A stretch of 64,000 bases of DNA from Streptomyces sp. TLI_053 (GCF_900105395.1 NZ_LT629775.1:8521501-8585500), one strand, 5' to 3'; counted from the first letter of the stretch, positions 7,221 to 16,437 are shown. Translations and numbers: made by a program. The notes: a model not told the origin generated them from the letters alone.

Positions 7221-8801
7221 TCAGCAGGAGCCGTCGGCGAGCACGTAGTAGCCGGGGCCGGTCCGGCGCAGGGTGTGGACGGTGAAGGTGTTCCAGAGCC
7301 CCATCGCCTGTCCGGAACCGAGCGCGTACACCAGGCCGCCGCTCAGGGTGGCCCGCCCGGCCGCCACCTGGTGGTAGTTGTCGGTGGTGTAGCACGGTGC
7401 CGGGCCGCCCGGTGCGGTGACGGTGACGGCGGCCGACCGGGTGCCCGCGGTGCCGTCGGCGGAGACCGCGGCCACCGCGTAGCCGTAGGCCGTGCCGGCG
7501 CTCAGACCGCTGTCGGTCCAGGTGGTGCCGGTCGGGTCCGCGACCGGGGCGCCGTCCCGGAAGACCCGGTAGGAGGCGGCGCCGGTGACGGGCTGCCAGC
7601 CGAGCGCCACGGTGTCGCCCCCGGTCACGGTGGCCGTCAGCCCGCTCGGCGCGGGCAGCCCCGGGACCGTCGGCCCGCCGCCGTCCAGGCCCCAGAAGAG
7701 CGCGGTGTGGTAGCCGGAGCAGATCGCGTCCAGGAAGTACGCGCCGGTGGCCCCGCACCTGTCCGCTCCCGAGCCCGGGGCTACGGCCAGTCCGTGCCCC
7801 ATGCCCGCGATCGAGTACAGCGCGACGGCTGGCCGCCCACCGGCGTCGTCGTAGCGGGTCTCGGTGGTGCCGCCGGGCAGGCTCCGGGTGCCGGAGGGGC
7901 TCTGGCCGATGCCCCACACCTCCGTCCACTGGTCGCGCAGTTCGGTGGCGTTGACCGGCCGGACGGTGGTGTCGGCCGTGCCCTGCCAGATCGCCACCCG
8001 GGGCCAGGGCCCGGGGTGGCCGGGGTCGGCGCGGCGGACCTTCTCCGCCCACTGGGCGGGCGTGAGCCGCTGGTCGTTGTTCTGGCAGGACGAGGCCGCG
8101 GACAGGGTGGCGGCGCAGTGCGCGGGCGGACCGGCGTCGACGGCCCCGCCGGCGAACACGTCCGGGTAGTCGGCCAGCAGGTCGGCGGCCATCCCGCCCC
8201 CGGCGGACAGGCCGGTGACGAACACCCGGCCGCGGTCCGTGCCGAAGAGGTCCCCGGCCCTGGTGACCATCTGGAGCACGGAGGCGGCCTCGCCGACACC
8301 GCGGGCGTTCTGCGCGGCGTCGAACCAGCGGAAGCAGGAGAGCGGGTTGTTGGTGGTGCCGGTCTGCGGGAAGACCACGGCGAAGCGGTAGCGGTCGGCG
8401 AGTTCGGGCCAGCCGGAGTGCCGGTAGTAGTCGTCGGCGGTCTGGGTGCAGCCGTGCAGGGCGACCACCAGGGGCGCGCCGCCGGGCAGCGCGGCCGGGG
8501 TGTAGGTGTACATCGCGAGGTTGCCGGGGTTGCTGCCGAACCCGGTGACCTCCTGGAAGGTGCCGTTGGTGGTGGATCGTGCGGAGGCGGAGGTGGCGGC
8601 GGGGGCTGGGGCGTGGGCGGGCGTCGGCGCGGTCGCGGCCGTCGAGGCGGTGGTGGGGAGCAGCAGCGTCGCCGCGGTGAGCAGCGCGACGAGGGCTGCG
8701 CGGGCTGCGCCGCCCGCCCGGTGGACGCGGCGGTCGGTCGGCGGGGCGGTCGATGAAGCGGTCGGCGGGGCGGTCGGCGGGGCGGTGGGGGACACGGCCA
8801 T
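7221..8801 (-). CDS. Secreted PHB-depolymerase-family esterase with FN3 domain
   Basis: An exported alpha/beta hydrolase of 526 residues. The N-terminus has a PT-rich stretch, a hydrophobic signal (AALVALLTAATLLL) and a Pro/Ala linker. The esterase domain (about 90-380) shows the oxyanion region VVALHGCTQTADDY, the nucleophile elbow GLSAGGGMAA, and a late MGHG segment for the catalytic His, as in PHB depolymerases and feruloyl esterases. A fibronectin type III domain follows (PSGLTATVTGGDTVALGWQP), then a Cys-containing tail (CYTTDNYHQVAAGRAT) resembling a substrate-binding module. The ATG at 8801 is preceded by GGAGT. Likely substrate: an extracellular polyester or acylated polysaccharide. 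Confidence 0.85.
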   Translation of the reverse strand: MAVSPTAPPTAPPTASSTAPPTDRRVHRAGGAARAALVALLTAATLLLPTTASTAATAPTPAHAPAPAATSASARSTTNGTFQEVTGFGSNPGNLAMYTYTPAALPGGAPLVVALHGCTQTADDYYRHSGWPELADRYRFAVVFPQTGTTNNPLSCFRWFDAAQNARGVGEAASVLQMVTRAGDLFGTDRGRVFVTGLSAGGGMAADLLADYPDVFAGGAVDAGPPAHCAATLSAASSCQNNDQRLTPAQWAEKVRRADPGHPGPWPRVAIWQGTADTTVRPVNATELRDQWTEVWGIGQSPSGTRSLPGGTTETRYDDAGGRPAVALYSIAGMGHGLAVAPGSGADRCGATGAYFLDAICSGYHTALFWGLDGGGPTVPGLPAPSGLTATVTGGDTVALGWQPVTGAASYRVFRDGAPVADPTGTTWTDSGLSAGTAYGYAVAAVSADGTAGTRSAAVTVTAPGGPAPCYTTDNYHQVAAGRATLSGGLVYALGSGQAMGLWNTFTVHTLRRTGPGYYVLADGSC

Positions 8802-8897
8802 GGGGGACTCCGGGTGGGGGAGGAGTGCAGGACCTTGCCGTGCAGCGTGCCCGGGCCCCTCCCCGGTCGCCATGGCGCCAACGGCCGTCCCCCGGTG

Positions 8898-8943
8898 CCC
8901 GGTCGTGGGTGGTGCCGCCATGGCGGTACCACCCACGACCGGG
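8898..8943. terminator. Very long 46-bp palindrome, probable terminator
   Basis: The two 23-base arms meet without a real loop and pair with only one mismatch (CCGGTCGTGGGTGGT at the outside, GCCGCCA|TGGCGGT at the centre). It begins six bases after the stop of the YdcF-like gene and lies before the start of the esterase gene on the same strand. It is best read as that gene's terminator, although the near-perfect length is unusual. Confidence 0.65.
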
Positions 8944-8949
8944 GTGGGG

Positions 8950-9963
8950 TCAGGCGCCGGGGCTCAGCGCCGCGGCGACGAGTCCGCAGACGGCGACGAA
9001 GCCGCAGATCCCGAAGTTGACCAACTTGTGCGACAGGAAGACGGCGGCGAACTCGCGGATCGTCGCGCTCGGCCAGTAGTACCGGGCGGTGGGGGAGCCG
9101 CAGACCTGGCCGTTGACCCCGGTGGTGCGGGCCGTCAGGGCGGCCCGGAAGGCATGGAAGTTGTTGGTGACGACCACGCAGCGGTAGTCGGGCTTCGACC
9201 GCTCCATGATCTCCTTGCTGAACAGCAGGTTCTCCTCGGTGGTCCGGGAACGGTCCTCGCGCTCCAGGTGCTCGGCCGGGAAGCCGCGTTCGAGCAGGTA
9301 GTCCGCCATCGCGTGCGACTCCGGCACCTTCTCGTCCGGACCCTGGCCGCCCGAGGTGATCAGCACCGGCGGGTTGCCCCGTGCCGACTGCAGCTCGTAG
9401 AGCGCGCGGCCGAGGTCGAGCCGGCTGGCGAGCAGCGGCGGCACCCGGTCGCCGCCGATCAGGCCCGAGCCCAGTACCACCACGAAGTCCACCTCCTTGC
9501 GCGGCAGGTGGCGCTGGTAGAGGAAGGCGTAGCCGACGAAGCAGACGAAGAGGAAGGACACGTAGCCGACCACCAGGAGCGCGGTGGCGGCGAGGACGCC
9601 GAGGCGCGGGGAGTCGGTGACGACGGCTGCCCCGAGCAGACCGATCAGCCCGATGATGCCGAGGCCGGCGAGCAGCGAGAGCAGGTTCGCCGGCCGCCGG
9701 CCCTCCTTGCGGATCATCGTCACTCCGTTGGAGAGGAGGAACCAGACCAGGGCCACCGTGCCGACCGTCGGCAGCAGGGCGATGACGGCCACCGTCAGCT
9801 CGGCCACCAGGGTCGGCGCCCGGCGCACCTCCGCGATCAGCGCCAGGGCCAGCAGCGACACCCCGATGCCGAGCAGGACGGCATTGCTGAACTTGCGTCG
9901 GTCGCGCAGGACTCCGATTCCGCAGAGGAGGAAGAAGAAGGCCGCTGGGGCATAGGCGATCAT
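8950..9963 (-). CDS. YdcF/DUF218 family membrane protein
   Basis: A 337-residue membrane protein. About five to six transmembrane helices occupy residues 1-165, then a DUF218 domain (VDFVVVLGSGLIGGDRVPP, LITSGGQGPDEKVPESHAM, DRSRTTEENLLFSKEIM, VVVTNNFHAFRA), with one more hydrophobic segment at the C-terminus. Relatives such as SanA and ElyC act in envelope metabolism; the exact reaction is unknown. The ATG at 9963 overlaps the stop of the upstream MFS gene (ATGA), so the two genes are coupled. The coding frame runs open further upstream but there overlaps the MFS gene antisense to nothing useful, so the ATG is chosen. Confidence 0.85.
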   Translation of the reverse strand: MIAYAPAAFFFLLCGIGVLRDRRKFSNAVLLGIGVSLLALALIAEVRRAPTLVAELTVAVIALLPTVGTVALVWFLLSNGVTMIRKEGRRPANLLSLLAGLGIIGLIGLLGAAVVTDSPRLGVLAATALLVVGYVSFLFVCFVGYAFLYQRHLPRKEVDFVVVLGSGLIGGDRVPPLLASRLDLGRALYELQSARGNPPVLITSGGQGPDEKVPESHAMADYLLERGFPAEHLEREDRSRTTEENLLFSKEIMERSKPDYRCVVVTNNFHAFRAALTARTTGVNGQVCGSPTARYYWPSATIREFAAVFLSHKLVNFGICGFVAVCGLVAAALSPGA

Positions 9964-11333
9964 GTGCGTATCGTAGGGTCCCGCCGGGCGGCCCCGACCG
10001 CGGCCTCCTCGGCTGCGGGAGGCGCCCCGGTGACCTGGGGGCCGGTCGCCGCCGGGCCCTTGCCCGAGGAGTGCCGGCCGTCCGCCGGGCCGCCCGCCGG
10101 ACTCTCCGTCAGGCCGTCCGCGTCGGTGCGGCACCCGATCCGGCGGACACCCGGGACGACGGCGGCCCCGCCACAGGCCAGCGCTACCAGGGCGGCCGTG
10201 ACGAGCAGTGGCCCGGTGCTCCCCCAGGCGTCCGCGGCCAGCGGTGCGAGCGTGTACCCCAGCGGGGCGGCGGCGAGCGACAGCAGCCAGTCGTAGGAGG
10301 TGACCCGGGCCAGCACCTGCGGCGGGAACTCCTGCTGCACCACGGTCTGCCACACCGGGTTGAGGAAGCCCAGCCCGGTCATCGCCAGGGCGTACGAGGC
10401 GACGGTGACCGGTGCGGGCGCCGTCGCCGCCAGGGCGACCAGCGGCAGCGCGTACAGGGCGAGGCCGAGGGAGGAGACCAGCAGCGGGCGCCGGGGCCGG
10501 AACCGGCCGGCGAGCAGCGAACCGGCCAGCACGCCGAAGGCGGCCGCCTGGGTCATCGCGATCCACACGCCCTCCCCGCCCATCCGCCGGGAGGCGATCA
10601 GCGGTCCGAGGGTGAGCAGGACGGCGGCTGCGCCGTTCCACACGGCATGGCCGATCAGGCTGGTCCAGTACCAGTCGCGCGAGCGGACCTCGCTCCAGCC
10701 CCGGACCAGGTCGGCGCGCAGCGACGACCTGCGCTCGGCCGGGGCACGGCGCACCTTCAGCCGCGTCAGCAGCGCGGCGCTGACCAGGAAGGAGGCGCCG
10801 TCCAGCAGGAACGCCCAGCCGGGGCCCGCGGTCAGGACGAGGAGGCCGGCCAGCGCCGGGCCGCCGAGCCGGGCGCCGTTGACGGCGGAGGCCAGCAGGG
10901 CGTTGGCGCGCAGCCGCTGCGGACCGTCCACGGCGACCGCCACCAGCGGGCTGGCGGTCGGCATCGCGAACGCCGAGGCGATGCCGCCGACGGCCTCGGC
11001 GGCCGCGACGGCGGCGAGGCTGGGCCGGTCGCCGAGGAGTTCGACACCGACGGCGATCTGGGCGACGGCCCGGACCAGATCGGTGACGAGCGCGACCAGC
11101 CGGGGGTCGACCCGGTCCCCGACGACGCCGCCCAGGGGGAGCAGCAGCAGGCGCGGAACCATCGCGCAGCCCAGCACCAGGGCCAGCGCGGAGGAGGAGC
11201 CGGTCGCCCGGGTGACGGCGATGGCGAGGGCGGCGGGGACGACGGCGTCCCCCAGGGTGGAGATCGTCCGGCCGAGGAAGAGCAGTCGGAAGGCGGGCAG
11301 ACGCAGCGGGTGCGGGTGGTGGGTCGAAGTCAC
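9960..11333 (-). CDS. MFS efflux transporter (EntS-like), MarR-linked
   Basis: A 457-residue major facilitator protein with about twelve transmembrane helices. The first helix begins LLFLGRTISTLGDAVVPAALA, and the loop between helices two and three is GGVVGDRVDPR. It has the MFS_3/EntS-type look of macrolide and siderophore exporters. A polar C-terminal tail of about 60 residues follows the last helix. The GTG start at 11333 faces a divergent MarR gene across an 89-bp region with two overlapping palindromes, so it is probably repressed by that regulator and induced by a small aromatic or drug ligand. Confidence 0.87.
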   Translation of the reverse strand: MTSTHHPHPLRLPAFRLLFLGRTISTLGDAVVPAALAIAVTRATGSSSALALVLGCAMVPRLLLLPLGGVVGDRVDPRLVALVTDLVRAVAQIAVGVELLGDRPSLAAVAAAEAVGGIASAFAMPTASPLVAVAVDGPQRLRANALLASAVNGARLGGPALAGLLVLTAGPGWAFLLDGASFLVSAALLTRLKVRRAPAERRSSLRADLVRGWSEVRSRDWYWTSLIGHAVWNGAAAVLLTLGPLIASRRMGGEGVWIAMTQAAAFGVLAGSLLAGRFRPRRPLLVSSLGLALYALPLVALAATAPAPVTVASYALAMTGLGFLNPVWQTVVQQEFPPQVLARVTSYDWLLSLAAAPLGYTLAPLAADAWGSTGPLLVTAALVALACGGAAVVPGVRRIGCRTDADGLTESPAGGPADGRHSSGKGPAATGPQVTGAPPAAEEAAVGAARRDPTIRT

Positions 11334-11344
11334 GGCAGCACTGT

Positions 11345-11387
11345 ATTTCGGTGCCGAAATTTCGTCAACGAAATATCGGGAACCCGA
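11345..11387. promoter_or_regulatory. MarR operator region between MFS and marR genes
   Basis: Two overlapping 16-bp palindromes of form ATTTCG-N4-CGAAAT lie at 11345-11360 and 11359-11374, followed by TCGGGAACCCGA at 11376-11387. They sit between divergent start codons (11333 and 11423), are much more AT-rich than their surroundings, and fit a MarR-family operator controlling both genes. Confidence 0.75.
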
Positions 11388-11422
11388 AAGCCCCTGGTCG
11401 GGGGCCGCCTAGACTCGGGGGT

Positions 11423-12088
11423 ATGACACCCGGGACACCCGCGACGCACCGGGCGGCGGCCGACCGGCCCCGCGACTGGACCGACGGCCACGTCGACCGC
11501 TGGCGGCCGGTGCTGCCGCACCTGGATCCGGACGTCGAGGGCGCCGTCACCCGGATGAGCAAGCTCACCCGGCACCTCGGCCGGGTCCGTGAGCAGGGCG
11601 TGGCCGACTACGGACTGCAGAAGCACGAGTTCGACACCCTGCACGGGCTGGCCGGCCGCGGCGGCCGGGCCACCCCGTCCGAGCTGCGCGCCGACCTCGG
11701 CCTGGCGCCCGCCTCGGTGACCGGGCGTCTGGAGGCACTGGAACGGCGCGGATTCGTCGTCCGCACGCCGTCCAGCGACGACCGCCGCCGGGTCGACGTC
11801 GAACTGACCGAACAGGGCCGACTGGCCTGGGCGCAGGCGCTGGACGTGGTCGGCCGGGAGGAGCACCGACTGCTCGGCGTGCTCTCCCCGGCCGAGCGGC
11901 ACCAGCTCGCCGATCTGCTGCGCCGGGTGCTGCTGGCCGCCGAGGGGCCGCCGCCGGAGCCGGGATCGCGTACCGGCCCGCAGCCCGGCGCCGACCCCCG
12001 GCTGGGCCCGGCGGCCGCGGCCTGGACCTTCTCCGGCACCGAGCCCAGGACCGACCCCCCGGCGGCCGACTGGCACGGCCACGACTGA
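11423..12088 (+). CDS. MarR family transcriptional regulator
   Basis: A 221-residue regulator with a winged helix-turn-helix core (about residues 45-150). GLQKHEFDTLHGLAG, then the recognition region PSELRADLGLAPASVTGRLEALERRGFVVRTPSSDDRRRVDVELTE broken across the wing, matches MarR. The DDRR wing motif is present. A Pro-rich tail of about 60 residues is extra. The ATG at 11423 has a GGGGG stretch upstream. It is divergent from an MFS exporter and probably represses it and itself through the palindromes between them. Confidence 0.88.
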   Translation: MTPGTPATHRAAADRPRDWTDGHVDRWRPVLPHLDPDVEGAVTRMSKLTRHLGRVREQGVADYGLQKHEFDTLHGLAGRGGRATPSELRADLGLAPASVTGRLEALERRGFVVRTPSSDDRRRVDVELTEQGRLAWAQALDVVGREEHRLLGVLSPAERHQLADLLRRVLLAAEGPPPEPGSRTGPQPGADPRLGPAAAAWTFSGTEPRTDPPAADWHGHD

Positions 12089-12124
12089 GGCCGGAGGCCA
12101 TGGCCGAGGACGGAGCCGAAGCCA

Positions 12125-12180
12125 TGGCCGGAGCCGGAGCCGGAGCCGGAGCCGTGGAGCCGGAGCCGTGGAGCCGGGAG
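12125..12180. repeat. GGAGCC hexanucleotide repeat
   Basis: About seven copies of GGAGCC, some separated by GTGGAGCC, fill the gap between the convergent marR and lipase genes. Simple-sequence expansion; no coding sense seen. Confidence 0.7.
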
Positions 12181-12191
12181 CGGAGTCGGGG

Positions 12192-13808
12192 TCAGCTCCA
12201 GGGGCCGACCGTGAGCCGGATCCTGGCGTCGGGGCCGAGGATCGGGCGGGTGGTGGCCGGAAGCGGGACGTGGGCGAGCCAGGCGTCGGCGCGCGGGTCC
12301 TCGTCCGGCAGCGGCGGGCCGCTCGGGTGGAGGTCCCGGATCGCGCCGTCCACCTCGGAGTTCCAGTGCGCCCAGGCCGCCGGACGCGGGGAGTCGGTGT
12401 CCACGTCGACGATCAGGGTGTCCGCGAAGTCGGCGGTCTGCTCCAGGTGGTCGCCGAAGCCGAAGAACCCGTTGTGCTCCTTGAGCCCGAGCACCCGCAG
12501 GTCGAGCGCGAACCGCACCGGCTCGCTCGCCCCCGGCCGTGTCCCGTCCACCGCCCTGTCCACCGCCGAGCGCTCCGCGTCCTCCCGCGGCGGGAGCAGC
12601 TTGCTGGAGAGGAAGGTGGTCGCCAGCTGGACGGCGCCGTCCCGGCCGGCCCGGGCCTGACGGGTGGCCGAGGTGGGGTCGGAGAGCTGGACCGGGCACC
12701 AGTGCGGGGCGGCGCGTTCGTGCAGCAGTACCGGCAGTCCGCGGACCTGGAGCCGCACCTCGGCCTGCCAGGTGACGTCCGGGTCGCGGTCCGGCAGGGT
12801 CACGCCGACCAGGTCGACCCGGGCCCGCAGGTCTCCGAACAGGAAGCGGCGCAGGTTCTGGTAGCCCTCCTCGGAGTTGACCAGTCCGTACCGGCCGCTG
12901 TGGCTGCGGTGCGTGAACGCCCGGTTGGCCCCGGTGACCTGGGCGTTCTCGATCTGCACCAGACCGTCGCTGCGCGGGCCGACGGCCGAGGCGGAGATGC
13001 CGTGGGCGACGTCGTAGTCCTCGGAGTCGGTGCCGATCATGCAGAAGATCCGGTCGAGCGGGAACCCGCCCGCGGCCTCCTGGGGCGTCCCGCTGCCGTC
13101 GTCGTCCGGCAGGTCGACGGCCCGCCAGCCGTCCGGCGGCCCGTCCGGAGCGGGATCCGGCGTCAGGTACTGGTACATCCGGTCGGGTCCGAAGACGTCC
13201 GAGCCGTTCAGGGCGAAGGTGTCGCGCAGGAGTTCGGGGACGCCGAAGCCGACCGCGAAGGTGATGCCGCCGTGCGGCGTTCCGTAGGTGAACAGTTTCG
13301 ACACGTAGTCGGTGGCGCGCTTTCCCCGGCGCTGCTCGGGGATGACCTTCTGGAGCAGGCAGCGGCAGATCAGTCCGCCCATCGAGTGGGCGACCAGGTG
13401 GACCCGCGGCGCGCCGGTGCGCTCCCGCAGGTCCTCGATCAGCCGGAGGAGGTCCTCGGCGGCGTGCTCCAGGCTGAACGCCTCGGGTTCGCCGCCCCAG
13501 GTGCCGGAGCAGCGGTCGTAGAAGCGGTGGATCCAGATGCTGTCGGGGCGGATGTCCTTGGGGTGGTTCGCCAGATAGGCCTCCTGGCCGCCCTCGACGA
13601 GGACGTGGTAGCCCTCGTCGGTGAGCAGGCGCACTAACGGGCTTTCGAACTGGTAGAAGACGGGGGAGTCCTGGCGCCCGACGCGGATGTGCGTCGAGCC
13701 TTCGTTGAATCCGTAGAACGGATCCGTCACGGCCTTCTCGATCCCGGGGGTGCCACCGGCGTATCCCCGGACATAGACGATCGGGAGTCTGGAGGACGGC
13801 GTACTCAT
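12192..13808 (-). CDS. Lipase-like alpha/beta hydrolase (PGAP1/LCAT type) with a TTA codon
   Basis: A 538-residue protein. The N-terminal half is an alpha/beta hydrolase: IVYVRGYAGGTPG at the start, the nucleophile elbow VAHSMGGLICR (GxSxG, about residue 150) and YGTPHGG, as in PGAP1-like and LCAT-like acylhydrolases. The C-terminal half (about 360-538) looks like a beta-rich module and is not recognised. No signal peptide is visible from the ATG at 13808. One Leu codon is TTA (13635-13637 on the other strand), rare in these genomes and read by the bldA tRNA, so translation is probably restricted to late growth or development. Confidence 0.8.
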   Translation of the reverse strand: MSTPSSRLPIVYVRGYAGGTPGIEKAVTDPFYGFNEGSTHIRVGRQDSPVFYQFESPLVRLLTDEGYHVLVEGGQEAYLANHPKDIRPDSIWIHRFYDRCSGTWGGEPEAFSLEHAAEDLLRLIEDLRERTGAPRVHLVAHSMGGLICRCLLQKVIPEQRRGKRATDYVSKLFTYGTPHGGITFAVGFGVPELLRDTFALNGSDVFGPDRMYQYLTPDPAPDGPPDGWRAVDLPDDDGSGTPQEAAGGFPLDRIFCMIGTDSEDYDVAHGISASAVGPRSDGLVQIENAQVTGANRAFTHRSHSGRYGLVNSEEGYQNLRRFLFGDLRARVDLVGVTLPDRDPDVTWQAEVRLQVRGLPVLLHERAAPHWCPVQLSDPTSATRQARAGRDGAVQLATTFLSSKLLPPREDAERSAVDRAVDGTRPGASEPVRFALDLRVLGLKEHNGFFGFGDHLEQTADFADTLIVDVDTDSPRPAAWAHWNSEVDGAIRDLHPSGPPLPDEDPRADAWLAHVPLPATTRPILGPDARIRLTVGPWS

Positions 13809-14039
13809 GGCCGGCCTGCCCTCTCGGCGGCCGGTACCGGCCGGCACCGGCCGACCCGTTGATGTGGGAGCTTCTTCCTCCCAGTGTCGGCCGCCGGGGC
13901 GGCGCTGTCACCCCCCGTGTTCGGACCGTTGATGGGTCGTCACTGCCCGTCGCGACCAGGGATGTCGGACCGGCCGACCTGCCGGGCGGGGACGGTCGGG
14001 CGGTCGCGGGGCAGTCCGCGGCCGGACGGCTCGGACGGA

Positions 14040-14723
14040 TCAGCGACGGTCGGGCGGCAGCAGCGCGGCGAGTCCGTCGAGGATGCGGTCGAGGCCGAAG
14101 TCGAACCGGGCGTCCAGATCGGGGCCGGTCAGGTCGTCGGCCATCGCGACGAGGTTGGGGAACTCCGCGGCGGGCAGTGCGCGGAAGCGCTCGGCGGCGG
14201 CGTCGGCGACCTCGCGCCGCCCGGCTCCGGCGGTCTCGGCGGCCGCCATCGGGGACTCCTCCTGGAGGACGAAGCCCTGGACGTACGCGCCGAGCAGATA
14301 GGAGATCATCGCGCTGTCGGCGGGGGAGAAGCCGGCCTCCCGCAGCCGGTCGAGCTGGTCCTCCATCAGCCGCAGCAGGTGGGGGCCCGGGGCGAGCCGG
14401 CCCGCCACCACCTTGGCCGCGTCCCGCCTGCCCAGCAGGTGGGCGCGGTAGCGCCGGCAGTAGCCGCGCAGCTGGGTGCGCCAGTCGCCGGTGCGCGGCG
14501 GGGCCTCGGCGTCGGCCATCAGCGCGTCGTTGAGCAGGTCGAGCAGTTCCTCCTTGTTGCGGACGTGCCAGTACAGCGAGGCGGCCCTGACCCCGACCTC
14601 GGCGGCGACCTTGCGCATCGACAGGCCGGCCAGGCCCTCGCGCTCCAGGACCCGCAGGGCGGCCCGGGCGAGGGCGTCGCGGGTGAGTCCGGGCTGGGCG
14701 GCGTCGTCCTCGTCGGCAGGCAT
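14040..14723 (-). CDS. TetR family transcriptional regulator
   Basis: A 227-residue repressor with the TetR/AcrR helix-turn-helix at residues 14-60 (LTRDALARAALRVLEREG, VAAEVGVRAASLYWHVRNKE) and a TetR_C-type ligand domain. The ATG at 14723 has a GAGGA box upstream. It diverges from a DHA2 drug exporter; two CTAAC-N3-GTTAG operators lie between the starts. By family logic it represses the exporter and itself until a drug-like ligand binds. Confidence 0.9.
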   Translation of the reverse strand: MPADEDDAAQPGLTRDALARAALRVLEREGLAGLSMRKVAAEVGVRAASLYWHVRNKEELLDLLNDALMADAEAPPRTGDWRTQLRGYCRRYRAHLLGRRDAAKVVAGRLAPGPHLLRLMEDQLDRLREAGFSPADSAMISYLLGAYVQGFVLQEESPMAAAETAGAGRREVADAAAERFRALPAAEFPNLVAMADDLTGPDLDARFDFGLDRILDGLAALLPPDRR

Positions 14724-14778
14724 GAGGTCCTCGCTGTTCTTCGGGCGGAGCGGGCCGGGCCCGAATTCCAGTTGCAAT

Positions 14779-14835
14779 CTAACACCGTTAGGGGCACGCT
14801 GTCCCCCGTCGAACCCGCCCCTAACGCCGTTAGGG
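14779..14835. promoter_or_regulatory. Paired TetR operators
   Basis: Two palindromes lie between the divergent tetR (14723) and exporter (14884) starts: CTAAC-ACC-GTTAG at 14779-14791 and CCCTAAC-GCC-GTTAGGG at 14819-14835. Their centres are about 42 bases apart, four helical turns, on the same face of the DNA. They are the obvious targets of the adjacent TetR protein. Confidence 0.85.
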
Positions 14836-14883
14836 ATCCCGGGGGCACGCAGGTGTCCCGGGAACACGAGAGAGGAACACCCG

Positions 14884-16437
14884 ATGGGGGAGAGCGGGGC
14901 GCCGGACGTCCGGCGCCGCCAGCGGCTCGCGCTCGCGACGCTGTGCACCACCATGTTCATGTCCATGCTGGACAACGTCATCGTCAACAACGCCCTGCCA
15001 CGCATCGGCGAGGACCTCGACGCGGGCATCACCGGCCTCCAGTGGGTCGCCGAGGGATACAGCCTGGTCTTCGCCGCGCTGCTGCTCACCGGTGGCGCGC
15101 TCGGCGACCGGTACGGCCGCACCGCCGTCTTCCGGCTGGGCCTGGCGCTGTTCACGCTGGGGTCGGCCGCCGGGGCGCTGGCCGGAACCACCGGGGCCCT
15201 GGTCGCCGCGCGGATGCTCCAGGGTGTCGGCGCGGCCCTGCTCACCCCCGGCAGCCTCGCCATCCTGCGGCACGTCTTCACCGACGAACGGGAGCGCACC
15301 CGGGCCATCGGCCGGTGGTCCGGCGTCTCCGCGCTCGGCCTCTCGGTCGGCCCGGTGGTCGGCGGCCCGATGGTCGAGGCCTTCGGCTGGGCGAGCGTGT
15401 TCTGGATCAACGTCCCGATCGGCGTCGCCGCGCTCGTCCTGTCGGCCCGGGTGCTCCCGGCCGTCCCGGGCCGGGCCCGGCGGATCGACCTCGGCGGCCT
15501 CGTGCTCTCGGCGCTCGGCCTGGGCGCGGCCGTCCACACCCTGGTCGAGGGTCCGGACCGCGGCTGGACCGACGGCCGGGTGCTCACCACGGCGGCACTC
15601 GCGGTGCTGCTGCTGACGGCGTTCCTGCTGCTCGAACTGCGGACCGCCGAGCCGATGCTCGATCTCCGGCTGTTCCGCGACGGCGTGCTGGGCGGCGCGC
15701 TGCTGGGCGGATTCGCGGTGAGCTTCGGAATGTTCGGCGCGCTGTTCTTCCTGCCGCTGCTGATGCAGGGCGTCCTGGACTGGTCCCCGACGGCCGCCGG
15801 TCTCGCCGGGCTGCCGATGACGGCCATGATCGTCGTCGCGGGCCCGCTCTCGGCGCAGCTGACCGGCCGGTACGGACCCCGGCTCCCGCTGGTCCTGGGC
15901 ATCGCCCTGTGCGCGGTCGGCCTTGCCGGTCTCTCCCGCTACGGCGAGAACGCCCACTACGCGGAGTACCTGTGGACGCTGTTCGTCCTCGGCCTGGGCC
16001 TGGGGACGACCTTCACCCCGGTCTCGATCGCCGTCCTGCAGCGGGTCGCCCCGGAGCGGATCGGCACCGCCTCGGCGACCGTCAACACCCTGCGCGAACT
16101 CGGCGGAGTGCTCGGCATCGCCGTCCTCGGCGCCGTCCTGACCCACCGCCTGGCCGGCTCCCTGGCCGGCCTCGGCCTCCCGCCCGAGGCCCTGACCGCC
16201 GCCACCGCGCCGGGCGCGGCCACCGCCGGGCTGCCCGGACCGGTCAGGTCGGCCGTCGAGGCCGCCTTCACCGACGGTATCCAGCTCGCCCTGCGCTGCG
16301 GCTCCGCCGCCCTGGCCCTGGCCGCCGTGCTGGTCGCCCTGCTGCTGCGCCGGGCCGCGCCGGGCCCGGCGGGACCGCGGGGCCCGGCCGGAGCCCGGCC
16401 CCGCGCGCAGGCCCCGGCCGGTGCCCGGCCGGAGTGA
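14884..16437 (+). CDS. DHA2 family MFS drug exporter (EmrB/QacA type)
   Basis: A 517-residue protein with about fourteen transmembrane helices, as expected for the DHA2 family. Motifs include MFMSMLDNVIVNNALPRI in helix 1 (motif D1), GGALGDRYGRTAVFRLG (motif A) and GLSVGPVVGGPMVE (motif C, antiporters). It would expel drugs by proton antiport. The ATG at 14884 follows an AGAGAGGAA box. It is controlled by the divergent TetR. The C-terminal Pro/Ala/Arg tail is low complexity. Confidence 0.92.
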   Translation: MGESGAPDVRRRQRLALATLCTTMFMSMLDNVIVNNALPRIGEDLDAGITGLQWVAEGYSLVFAALLLTGGALGDRYGRTAVFRLGLALFTLGSAAGALAGTTGALVAARMLQGVGAALLTPGSLAILRHVFTDERERTRAIGRWSGVSALGLSVGPVVGGPMVEAFGWASVFWINVPIGVAALVLSARVLPAVPGRARRIDLGGLVLSALGLGAAVHTLVEGPDRGWTDGRVLTTAALAVLLLTAFLLLELRTAEPMLDLRLFRDGVLGGALLGGFAVSFGMFGALFFLPLLMQGVLDWSPTAAGLAGLPMTAMIVVAGPLSAQLTGRYGPRLPLVLGIALCAVGLAGLSRYGENAHYAEYLWTLFVLGLGLGTTFTPVSIAVLQRVAPERIGTASATVNTLRELGGVLGIAVLGAVLTHRLAGSLAGLGLPPEALTAATAPGAATAGLPGPVRSAVEAAFTDGIQLALRCGSAALALAAVLVALLLRRAAPGPAGPRGPAGARPRAQAPAGARPE

